DNA of 64,000 nucleotides from Arthrobacter sp. ISL-30 (lineage in GTDB: Bacteria; Actinomycetota; Actinomycetes; Actinomycetales; Micrococcaceae). Under the pieces are notes generated by a model, which saw nothing but the letters and a program-made list of their open reading frames with translations, searched no databases and had not been told where the DNA came from. A program made the position numbers and the translations under genes. Location: NCBI RefSeq assembly GCF_018613855.1, contig NZ_JAGGPK010000006.1, positions 1 through 64,000 of the forward strand, written 5' to 3'. This document shows positions 34,882 through 42,179 of the stretch, one piece after another; the first letter of the stretch is position 1; each line of letters starts with the position of its first letter.

Positions 34882-35718
34882 TTAGTTGGCTGGTCGAACT
34901 CGCTCGGTCCATCGGGTGAGTTCGGCTGTGAGTGGTGCTGGTGCGTCGAGTTGGATGAGGTGTCCAGCGTTCTCTATGGTTGCGAGCGTCGCGTGGGGGA
35001 TTGCCGCCTTGAGTCGATAGGCCCGGTCAATTGGGATCCATGTGTCATCTGCGCCCCACACGATGTGGGTCGGTTCTGTGATCGAGTTGTATGCCGGTTC
35101 GATCTCGTCGGTGAAACCCTCATCAGCTTGAGCGATCTGACGGTAGAACGCTGCCTGCCCGGCAGCATCTCCCCACGGCTCCATGAGCATGCTGAGGTCG
35201 TCATCACGGAGCCCGCGGTGACTCGCGCCGCGCACATATGCCTCGATGGCCCCGCGGTGAACAGCAGCTGGAAGCTGGGCGAACACCTCAGAGTGTTGCT
35301 TCACAAGAGTAAAGAACGGTGAGCCCCAGGGACTGAACGCTACAACATCTACGAGGCACAGCGACGCGTACCAAGCGTCATGAAGGAGTCGTGCCCGAAG
35401 CGCGACTGCGCCACCGAAGTCGTGGGCGATGATGTGGGGCCGCTCGAGGCCCCACTCAATGAGCAGGTGGGCGAATAGCTCACCCTGAACTCCGAGGTCG
35501 ACGTCGTGCTCGGGGTCCTTGGATGAGGCGCCGTAGCCAGGCATGTCCCACAGGTAGACGGTGAAACGGCGTGCGAGGGTATCGGCGATCGGACGCCATA
35601 GGGCCGATGACCAGGGAGTGCCGTGCAAAAGCACCAGCGGCGGCCCATCGCCGAAGCGGTCCCACGCTACAGTGCGCCCCTGCCATTCAAAGGTTTCGGT
35701 CAATCGATGCCCAGTCAC
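34882..35718 (-). CDS. Alpha/beta hydrolase with Asp nucleophile (dehalogenase/epoxide hydrolase-like)
   Basis: A 278-aa protein. The oxyanion loop 'LLHGTPWSS' is followed by the elbow 'IIAHDFGGAVAL', where the nucleophile position is Asp rather than Ser. That places it with haloalkane dehalogenases, epoxide hydrolases and haloacetate dehalogenases. The acid lies in 'VWGADDTWIP' and the His in 'ENAGHLIQLD'. It should form a covalent alkyl-ester intermediate with a haloalkane, epoxide or similar. GTG 35718 follows GGGACA. Base and codon use are less GC-rich than the neighbours (many T/A third positions), suggesting recent transfer. Confidence 0.83.
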   Translation of the reverse strand: MTGHRLTETFEWQGRTVAWDRFGDGPPLVLLHGTPWSSALWRPIADTLARRFTVYLWDMPGYGASSKDPEHDVDLGVQGELFAHLLIEWGLERPHIIAHDFGGAVALRARLLHDAWYASLCLVDVVAFSPWGSPFFTLVKQHSEVFAQLPAAVHRGAIEAYVRGASHRGLRDDDLSMLMEPWGDAAGQAAFYRQIAQADEGFTDEIEPAYNSITEPTHIVWGADDTWIPIDRAYRLKAAIPHATLATIENAGHLIQLDAPAPLTAELTRWTERVRPAN

Positions 35719-36046
35719 TGTCCCATGATGCCAGCCGAGTCGAACCCCTAAAACGCCCACACCCACACAAACCGTTCCCACAGTAGGCATCAATGCCGCG
35801 CGGGCACAACCACCACCCACTCGGGTTCAACAGCCAGCGCATGTTCAACAGCCAGCGCATGAATGGCCCCTTGGGATGGGCCGGCCGCCAAAGTTTTGGC
35901 TCAAGAATTGTTTAGCCGGCCACCGAAACGGGAACTTACTGTTTATGGAAATCAGGATCGCCACAAGTCTGACAAGCCTCCCCAATGGCCGGGAACCTGT
36001 GAAATCCCGCCAGCCGAGGGGCCCTCGACGACAGCGCGGCTCCGGA
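35719..36046. other. Intergenic region, 328 bp
   Basis: Between the alpha/beta hydrolase (minus) and the HAD phosphatase (plus). It holds the tandem 18-bp repeat at 35825-35860 and a lower-GC stretch around 35885-35960. If the phosphatase started at ATG 35945, the coding region would extend into it. Confidence 0.5.
35825..35860. repeat. 18-bp perfect tandem repeat, two copies
   Basis: GTTCAACAGCCAGCGCAT is present twice head to tail at 35825-35842 and 35843-35860, in the 5' gap between divergent genes. No gene spans it. It may be a slippage duplication or paired binding sites. Confidence 0.9.
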
Positions 36047-36619
36047 ATGGCGGTGCTCTTCGACTGCGATGGGACGCTGATAGAGACGACAGCTTCCAGC
36101 GGGGACCCGGACGCGATCACCCCGCTTCCCGCCGCCGCTGCCGTGCTGGCAGGGCTCAGGGCGCTGGGCTACCGGACGGGTATCCTCAAAAACCAGCCGG
36201 AGATCGGTCGCGGTCTGTTGGCCTGGCACGAGGTGGAGGCGGCTAACCGGAGAATAGAGGCTCTGCTCGGCTCATTCGATGTGTGGCGAATCTGTCCCCA
36301 CACTCGGGACGAAGGGTGCCCATGCCGGATCCCAAAACCCGGAATGATCCTTAGCGCCGCAGCAAAACTAGGACTTCCGCCACGGAACATCATCGTCATC
36401 GGAACAACCGGGCGGGACATGGTCGCGGCAGCTGCCGCCGGTAGCCGTGGGATCCTGATTCCCGGTGCATCCACCCTCAGGGCAGACATCGCAGTCGCAA
36501 AGGAAGTAGCCCAAGATCTGCATCAAGCCCTGGAGCTCATCGTCGGTAGCCGCGGCCAGGAGCGGTCGCCAAGGCGTGTTTCGCGGCCACGGCCAACCTC
36601 CAGGGCGGCGGGCGCTTAG
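36047..36619 (+). CDS. HAD-superfamily phosphatase, GmhB/HisB-like
   Basis: A 190-aa HAD-IIIA phosphatase. 'FDCDGTLIE' provides the nucleophile and acid Asp pair. 'YRTGILKNQPEIGRG' aligns with the 'NQSGIARG' loop of GmhB. A Cys-His zinc loop reads 'CPHTRDEGCPCRIPKPGM'. It should dephosphorylate a sugar bisphosphate or histidinol-phosphate-like substrate. A start at ATG 35945 would add 34 residues; neither start has a strong ribosome site. No heptose, sugar-phosphate or histidine pathway gene lies next to it, so its role is open. Confidence 0.8.
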   Translation: MAVLFDCDGTLIETTASSGDPDAITPLPAAAAVLAGLRALGYRTGILKNQPEIGRGLLAWHEVEAANRRIEALLGSFDVWRICPHTRDEGCPCRIPKPGMILSAAAKLGLPPRNIIVIGTTGRDMVAAAAAGSRGILIPGASTLRADIAVAKEVAQDLHQALELIVGSRGQERSPRRVSRPRPTSRAAGA

Positions 36620-36637
36620 CCGGCCGCTCGGAGAGTC

Positions 36638-37378
36638 TTATTCATTGAAGTGGCTTACCGCCGGGCCCTTGGCCAGGCCCCGGATCAGCTCCTGGGCCAG
36701 GACCCGAAGCTTGACGTTCCTGTTGCTGGACACCCGCTGCAGGATGCGGAACGCCTCTTCCTGCGAGCAGCGGTTTTGTCCCATGATGATGCCGCAGGCA
36801 AGGTCGATGTCAGTCCTGGACCTCATGGCTTCCCGCAGGTCATCGGCCAGTTGCTGCTTGCTGCCGATCCTGACTGCCAGGCGCATCGTTCTCTGGGCCT
36901 GAGCGGCGAACCGCTCCATTTGCGCCACCGTGTTCGCGTCAAATGCCTCAACAGTGGGCGCAAAAACATTCAGCGCCGCCGCAGCCCCCTCATCCAGTTC
37001 CAGGGGGACACCGAGGACGCTGAGCTGTCCCCTTTTAGCGATGGTTGTGCAGTACTCCGGCCAGCGATGGTCGCTTCGGGTGTCGCTTACCAATGTGGTG
37101 GCACGGGTGGCCATGGCATGCAGGCACGGTCCTTCACCAAACGCCTGCTGGACCTCGTCGAGGAATATAGCTTCGGGACTGCTGCCGGCGATTGTTGTGG
37201 TCCGGCGCCGACGACTCAGCGTGATGGCACAAAGTGTCTCCTCGCCTACCAGGGCGCTCGCTGCGGCCGCCGCGAGCTGGCACAGTTCTTCAAGGAAGGC
37301 ATTCACGTCGTCGCTGTCGATGACCAGGTCCTGCAACTGCTCGGCGACAGAAAGCCCGAGATCATCACTTGTGTCCAT
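36638..37378 (-). CDS. GAF-ANTAR regulator (second copy)
   Basis: A 246-aa protein with the same architecture as the protein at 25.5 kb. The GAF-like sensor spans about 10-160 ('LCAITLSRRRRTTTIAGSSPEAIFLDEVQQAFGEGPCLHAMATRATTLVSDTRSDHRWPEYCTTIAKRG', 'VLGVPLELDEGAAAALNVFAPTVEAFD'). The ANTAR domain is at about 175-240 ('AMRSRTDIDLACGIIMGQNRCSQEEAFRILQRVSSNRNVKLRVLAQELI'). The core 'IIMGQNRCSQEEAF.IL...SSNRNVKLR' differs little from the other copy, so they are paralogues. Ribosome-site spacing at 37378 is long. Confidence 0.88.
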   Translation of the reverse strand: MDTSDDLGLSVAEQLQDLVIDSDDVNAFLEELCQLAAAAASALVGEETLCAITLSRRRRTTTIAGSSPEAIFLDEVQQAFGEGPCLHAMATRATTLVSDTRSDHRWPEYCTTIAKRGQLSVLGVPLELDEGAAAALNVFAPTVEAFDANTVAQMERFAAQAQRTMRLAVRIGSKQQLADDLREAMRSRTDIDLACGIIMGQNRCSQEEAFRILQRVSSNRNVKLRVLAQELIRGLAKGPAVSHFNE

Positions 37379-37448
37379 ATCGTCACTGTAGGCTTCTCCC
37401 GACCCTTTGCGTAAGCATGCTTGTAAATTTGTGAAGGAAGGCGAAAAC

Positions 37449-38045
37449 GTGAGCCAACCAGTGTCCTCCCCAGCCAACGGTCGCACCTGTGCGGTCCTTG
37501 TCGTTGACTTGCAGAATGCCTATTTCGAGGCTCCGCCGCTCAAGGAACAACGCTCGGCAATCACTGCCGCCTGCAACAGGCTCACAGCCGAGGCAGCCCG
37601 CCGCGGGCACCGGATCCTGTTCATCGGCACAACGCATGAGCGCGACAAATCCACCTGGACGCTGAACATGTTGGAGGAGAACCAAGGCTTCGCCTTCCGC
37701 GGCTCCGAGCAGGCGGGCTGGCTTGAAGGGCTAGACACCTCGCGATTCCCCGAGCTGTGGAAAACCCGTGACAGTGCCTTCTTCGGGACTGACCTGTACC
37801 TCCGGCTCAAGAACTGGAACGTCGACTCACTCATCCTCGCAGGCGTGGACACCGAGAACTGCATCGCACAGACGGCGGCGGACGCCTTCGCCCACAATTT
37901 CGACGTCGTCATCGCCAGCGACGTTGTGGCGTCACCTGACCCCCAAGCCGCCGAGGCCGCCTTGGCTTGGCTGGAGAAGAGCTATCGGCAAAAAGTCCTG
38001 GACCTGGCCGACGTCGAAACCTGGCTCTCAGGCGACGAGGCGTAG
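37449..38045 (+). CDS. Isochorismatase-family cysteine hydrolase
   Basis: A 198-aa protein with the Asp-Lys-Cys triad of the family: D20 ('VLVVDLQNAYFE'), K105 ('PELWKTRDSAF') and C138 ('GVDTENCIAQTA'). Such enzymes hydrolyse isochorismate, nicotinamide, N-carbamoyl or biuret-type amides; the substrate here is not determined. The start GTG 37449 follows GGAAGG at 7 nt; the ATG 42 bp upstream is less good. It stands alone between an ANTAR gene and the pectin lyase gene. Confidence 0.87.
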   Translation: MSQPVSSPANGRTCAVLVVDLQNAYFEAPPLKEQRSAITAACNRLTAEAARRGHRILFIGTTHERDKSTWTLNMLEENQGFAFRGSEQAGWLEGLDTSRFPELWKTRDSAFFGTDLYLRLKNWNVDSLILAGVDTENCIAQTAADAFAHNFDVVIASDVVASPDPQAAEAALAWLEKSYRQKVLDLADVETWLSGDEA

Positions 38046-38114
38046 GGGCAGCTGGTCCAGGCAGTTACGGACCACCCTTGACCTCCGTGCGACGGGACCG
38101 TTAGCTTAACTGCG

Positions 38115-38126
38115 GAAAGCGCTTTC
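38115..38126. promoter_or_regulatory. Candidate LacI-family operator (GAAAGCGCTTTC)
   Basis: Perfect 12-bp palindrome 31 bp upstream of the rhamnogalacturonan lyase start. Its central CG and AAAGCGCTTT core match the typical LacI-family operator. No LacI gene is in the window. Confidence 0.7.
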
Positions 38127-38157
38127 TCCCCCACTCCCCAAACAGAAGGATTCGAGG

Positions 38158-40779
38158 ATGAGTCCCAGTAATGAAACGATTCAGCCGCGCCGGAGCAAAT
38201 CCGAGGCTGGCAACCACCACGCAAGCTCCACCAAATGGCGTACTGCGGCGACATTCGCAGCAAGTGCAGCAGTGGCGCTGGCAGGACTAACGGCGCCGAC
38301 TCCCGCCTTGGCGGCAGGACCAGAGGCCAGCCCCGCCGGGCACACCGAACGGGTCCAGCTGGAACACCTGGACCGCGGGCTTGTGGCGGCAAAAGCGGCC
38401 GACGGCGTCTTCCTGAGCTGGCGGTTCCTCGGCCATGAAGCCACCGGCTCCTCTGCCACAGGCCTTACCGGTACCGATTTCGCGGTCTATCGGAACGGAC
38501 AGAAGATCGCGACGGTAACGGACAGCACCAACTTCCTGGATCGGGATGGAACGCCGGACGCGAAGTACTCCGTGGCCGCCGTCGTCGAAGGTGCTGAAGT
38601 GGACCGCAGCGCCGAGGCCACAGCCTGGAACCAGAACTTTACGGAGTTGCCCCTCAAGAAGCCTGCCGACGGCGTCACTCCCACTGGCCAGTCCTACAGC
38701 TACTCTGCAAACGACATGAGCGTGGGCGACATGGACGGTGATGGCAGCTACGAATACGTGGTCAAATGGGACCCGTCCAACTCCAAGGACGTCTCCCAGG
38801 TCGGCTATACCGGCAACACCTACATCGACACCTACAAAGCCGACGGTACGCTCCTGCACCGAATCGACCTCGGCGTGAACATACGTTCCGGCGCCCACTA
38901 CACCCAGTTCCTCGTCAACGACTTCGACGGCGATGGCCGCTCCGAGCTGATGTTCAAGACAGCACCCGGGACCAAAACGACGTCGTACGACCTCGCCGGA
39001 AACGTCACCGGAGAGCAGTTCATCACCCTGCAGCCCGAGGACAAGGCGGCCGGCTACAGCAACACCGACGACTACCGGAAGAGCGCCGCAGATTACTATC
39101 AGCATGTCGCGGACATGTTCCAGGGCTGGACCGATCACCCTGAGGTCAAAGCCGGCAACTGGCCAGCAACGCTTGAGGAGGCCTTCGGCATCGCGCCGAA
39201 GTACCAGTACCCGCTGTCCCGAGCGGACGCAGAGGCACTCACGGACTACTTCATGGACGTGTACGCGCCCAGTCGCAGCGCCCGGAATAACCTGCGCGCA
39301 TTTGAGGGCTTCATCCTCTCCGGCCCCGAATACCTGAGCGTGTTCGACGGCGCCACGGGCAAGGAACTGCAGAGCGTGAAGTACACGCCGGACCGCCACG
39401 ATGACGGCCTCATGTGGGGCGACTACGCCATGGCACGCATCGAGCCGGGCAACCGCGTGGACCGCTTCCTCTCCGGCGTCGCGTACCTCGACGGCAAGAA
39501 GCCAGCCGCCGTTTTCGCCCGCGGCTACTACACCCGGACAACCCTGGGCGCCTACACCTGGGACGGCAAGAAGCTCGGCCAGGTCTGGAACGTGGATAGC
39601 GGTTGGACGCCCATGACCAACCCCTTCAACGATTCACCGCATGGCCGGAACGGGACGGATCCGCAGTACGGCACCCTGACCACCCAGGGCTTCCACTCGC
39701 TGAGCGCCTCCGACGTCGACGGGGACGGCAAGCAGGAAATCGTCTACGGCTCGGCAACAATCGACGACGACGGCTCGCTGCTGTACAGCTCCTTCGACGC
39801 CCTGCCGGCAGGCAGTGCGGCACCGGGCGAGCAGGCACGGTTGGGCCACGGCGACGCTATGCACGTGACGGACATCGATCCGGACCGTCCCGGCAAGGAA
39901 ATCTTTACGGTGCACGAAGGCGCCACGTTCGCCCCCTACGGTTACGCCATGCGCGACGCCGCCAACGGCCAGGTCCTGTTCGGCGCCTACTCCGGCCGCG
40001 ACACCGGCCGCGGCATGATCGGCGACGTCGATCCAGCGGTGCGCGGCATCGAGAACTGGGCCATTGGCATGCAGTCATCCGACGGCGACAAGCTCTCTAC
40101 CACCGGTCCGGGAACGAACATGAGCATCAAGTGGGCGGCTGACATGACCACCCAGATCGTGAACGGTTCCGGAAACCAGACGGTGACAATTGATGACTGG
40201 AAGCGCGGCAGGCTCCTGACGGCCGAAGGCACCCGGAGCAACAACGGCACCAAGGGCAATCCAAGCCTTGTAGCCGACATCCTGGGCGACTGGCGCGAGG
40301 AGCTCCTGGTACGCACAGCCGACAGCTCGGCGATCAGGATCTACCTCAGCACTGACATCACCCAGCACAAGCTGTACACCCTCATGCATGATGCCCAGTA
40401 CCGTGCCGAGGTGGCGCGGCAGCAGACCGCCTATAACCAGCCTTCCTACACGGACTTCTACTTCGCGTCCGACATGGACTTCACCAAAGTGCCGCTGCCC
40501 GAGCTGTGGACGCCGGGGAGCGCCGCGGCACTGCAGGCGATCGTGGGCGGGTTCGTCGACTCAGGGGACCTGGCGGGACCAGTGGCGGGGCAGTTGTCCG
40601 GCATCCTGCAGCAGGCGCAGCAGGAGGCGGAGCGTGGTGAGTTGAAGAACGCGTCTGCTACCGTCCAGCGTTTCCTGGCGCTACTGGAACAGCAGAAAAA
40701 ACCTGGGCAGGTGTCTGATCCTGCGCGCGCAGCCCTGACGTACCACGGGGAGCATCTGCTGGAGATGCTCGCGTCGTAG
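38158..40779 (+). CDS. Secreted rhamnogalacturonan lyase (PL11-like) with FIMAH tail
   Basis: An 873-aa exported enzyme. A signal peptide covers about the first 50 residues ('AATFAASAAVALAGLTAPTPALA'). An Ig-like/FN3-type start ('GVFLSWRFLGHEATG...TDFAVYRNGQKIATV') is followed by a beta-propeller with repeated calcium motifs: 'DMDGDGSYEYVV', 'DFDGDGRSELMF', 'DVDGDGKQEIVYG'. These features fit PL11 rhamnogalacturonan endolyases (YesW/YesX type), which cleave pectin rhamnogalacturonan I by beta-elimination. The C-terminal ~80 residues form a FIMAH-like helical module. A GAAAGCGCTTTC operator-like site precedes it, and a 16-bp stem terminator follows. Confidence 0.87.
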   Translation: MSPSNETIQPRRSKSEAGNHHASSTKWRTAATFAASAAVALAGLTAPTPALAAGPEASPAGHTERVQLEHLDRGLVAAKAADGVFLSWRFLGHEATGSSATGLTGTDFAVYRNGQKIATVTDSTNFLDRDGTPDAKYSVAAVVEGAEVDRSAEATAWNQNFTELPLKKPADGVTPTGQSYSYSANDMSVGDMDGDGSYEYVVKWDPSNSKDVSQVGYTGNTYIDTYKADGTLLHRIDLGVNIRSGAHYTQFLVNDFDGDGRSELMFKTAPGTKTTSYDLAGNVTGEQFITLQPEDKAAGYSNTDDYRKSAADYYQHVADMFQGWTDHPEVKAGNWPATLEEAFGIAPKYQYPLSRADAEALTDYFMDVYAPSRSARNNLRAFEGFILSGPEYLSVFDGATGKELQSVKYTPDRHDDGLMWGDYAMARIEPGNRVDRFLSGVAYLDGKKPAAVFARGYYTRTTLGAYTWDGKKLGQVWNVDSGWTPMTNPFNDSPHGRNGTDPQYGTLTTQGFHSLSASDVDGDGKQEIVYGSATIDDDGSLLYSSFDALPAGSAAPGEQARLGHGDAMHVTDIDPDRPGKEIFTVHEGATFAPYGYAMRDAANGQVLFGAYSGRDTGRGMIGDVDPAVRGIENWAIGMQSSDGDKLSTTGPGTNMSIKWAADMTTQIVNGSGNQTVTIDDWKRGRLLTAEGTRSNNGTKGNPSLVADILGDWREELLVRTADSSAIRIYLSTDITQHKLYTLMHDAQYRAEVARQQTAYNQPSYTDFYFASDMDFTKVPLPELWTPGSAAALQAIVGGFVDSGDLAGPVAGQLSGILQQAQQEAERGELKNASATVQRFLALLEQQKKPGQVSDPARAALTYHGEHLLEMLAS

Positions 40780-40796
40780 CCACCCGTCACTGACAA

Positions 40797-40832
40797 AAAG
40801 GATGGCGGATCCCTGGGGATCCGCCATCCTTT
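40797..40832. terminator. Bidirectional Rho-independent-type terminator
   Basis: Perfect 16-bp stem AAAGGATGGCGGATCC / GGATCCGCCATCCTTT with a 4-nt CTGG loop, between the convergent lyase and MarR genes. An A-rich run precedes and a T-rich run follows, so it could act on both transcripts. Confidence 0.9.
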
Positions 40833-40856
40833 CGGCTTGATTCAGCTTGGCTTGGT

Positions 40857-41315
40857 TCAGTTGAGGTGGCTTACTGCCGAATGCGACGTCGGCCGGGTGC
40901 CGCCTAGCCTGGTAATCATGTCGATCAGGTAGGAGCGCAAGTTCACGGGATCGCCGTCGTCAACCATCAACTGCCGCTCAACTGTCCGGGCCTCCGCGAG
41001 GACCCGTCGCCCGGTCTCAGTGATGGAGACCGATACGCTACGCCCGTCCGGCCAGCCGCGCTGGCGCGTGATGTGTCCGTGCGCCTCCAGCCTTCCGAGC
41101 GTCTTGCCCATGGTCTGGGACTGGACCCGTGACAGTGCCGCAATCTGATTCTGTGGAATACTGCCGCGCGCTTCCAGGATATCCAGCGCTATGAGCCCTG
41201 CATGCGTGAGTCCCAGAACGGCGAGTCCCTCGTTCCAGGAGTGTTCAAGCATCCGAGCTGCCGTGGAAAGCAGTCGGGGCATTGGCCAATTATTTGGATC
41301 CGGCACATTTCCCAT
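40857..41315 (-). CDS. MarR-family transcriptional regulator
   Basis: A 152-aa winged-helix protein: 'LTHAGLIALDILEARGSIPQNQIAALSRVQSQTMGKTLGRLEAHGHITRQRGWPDGRSVSVSITETGRRVLAEA', with the HTH at about 50-75 and the wing at about 85-100. It should respond to small aromatic or oxidative signals and repress a nearby operon. It diverges from a FadR-type regulator across 126 bp; a short GAGAC-CTCTT-GTCTC inverted repeat at 41339-41353 lies in the gap. Confidence 0.9.
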   Translation of the reverse strand: MGNVPDPNNWPMPRLLSTAARMLEHSWNEGLAVLGLTHAGLIALDILEARGSIPQNQIAALSRVQSQTMGKTLGRLEAHGHITRQRGWPDGRSVSVSITETGRRVLAEARTVERQLMVDDGDPVNLRSYLIDMITRLGGTRPTSHSAVSHLN

Positions 41316-41441
41316 TGTAGGGACAATCTGCCGAAAGTGAGACCTCTTGTCTCGTGAGTGGCGACTTGCCGTGCAGTAAGCGCCGAACCACTAGATTTAG
41401 GAAGTAGTGGAAGCGTGTGCCCGGCACTTTTTGGAGATTTC

Positions 41442-42176
41442 ATGTCAGATGAGACAGTCGCGGCATTGTCAGGCCGCCCCGGACTGAGCCTTGCCCAACA
41501 GCTGGTGGAGCGGCTGGTGGACGAGATCCGGTCCGGTCAGCTGATGCCGGGCATGAAGCTGCCGTCCGAGAGCGGGCTCATGGATCGTTTTGGCGTGAGC
41601 CGCACAGTGGTACGCGAAGCGATTTCGAAGCTCCAGGCCGCGGGCCTCGTGGAAAGCCACCAGGGGAAGGGCACCTTCGTGCTCATGGCGCCGTCCGAGT
41701 CCCGCCACGCAATGGACCTGTCCGCGGTCAGCACGACGGCGGATGTCCTGGAGCTGATCGGCTTCCGCCTGGGCGTGGAAGTGGAAGCAGCGGCGCTCGC
41801 GGCGGCGAATCGCACCGATATCCAGACTGACAGCCTGTTCAAGGCCGTGGCACGGATGCGCCAGGTCCCGGCCCCCACCAGCCAGAGCGTGGAAGCTGAC
41901 TTCGACTTCCATCTCAAAGTAGCTCGCGCCACCGGAAACCGCTTCTATCCTGAGCTGCTGGAATCGCTCGGACCGGCGATGATCGCCTACCCCGGCCACC
42001 GCCTCCCGCAAGCCGGAACAGCGGGACAGGACACCACCATCGGGCTGGATGAGGTTATTTGCCGGGAGCATGAGGCAATCGCCCAGGCAATAGCCGAAGG
42101 CGATTCCGATTCCGCCCGCGCCGCGATGCGGCTCCACCTTGCGAACACCAGGCGCCGGATCGCTGAACGAAAGTAA
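41442..42176 (+). CDS. FadR-type (FCD) GntR-family regulator
   Basis: A 244-aa protein. Winged HTH at about residues 15-75 ('GLSLAQQLVERLVDEIRSGQLMPGMKLPSESGLMDRFGVSRTVVREAISKLQAAGLVESHQGKGTFV'). The FCD all-helical effector domain (about 90-235) has the metal-type residues in 'EADFDFHLKVARATGN' and 'EHEAIAQAIAEGDSDSARAAMRLHL'. ATG 41442 follows GGAGAT at 4 nt. It may regulate the convergent GH13 operon or a remote one such as the sugar-acid dehydratase at 31.4 kb; no proof. CCACTA-N11-TAGTGG at 41388-41410 may be its own operator. Confidence 0.9.
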   Translation: MSDETVAALSGRPGLSLAQQLVERLVDEIRSGQLMPGMKLPSESGLMDRFGVSRTVVREAISKLQAAGLVESHQGKGTFVLMAPSESRHAMDLSAVSTTADVLELIGFRLGVEVEAAALAAANRTDIQTDSLFKAVARMRQVPAPTSQSVEADFDFHLKVARATGNRFYPELLESLGPAMIAYPGHRLPQAGTAGQDTTIGLDEVICREHEAIAQAIAEGDSDSARAAMRLHLANTRRRIAERK

Positions 42177-42179
42177 GGG

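Noticed and set aside
41388-41410. CCACTA-N11-TAGTGG as an operator of the FadR-type gene
   Set aside because: Arms of six bases separated by 11 are too weak to list as a feature; mentioned only in the gene entry.
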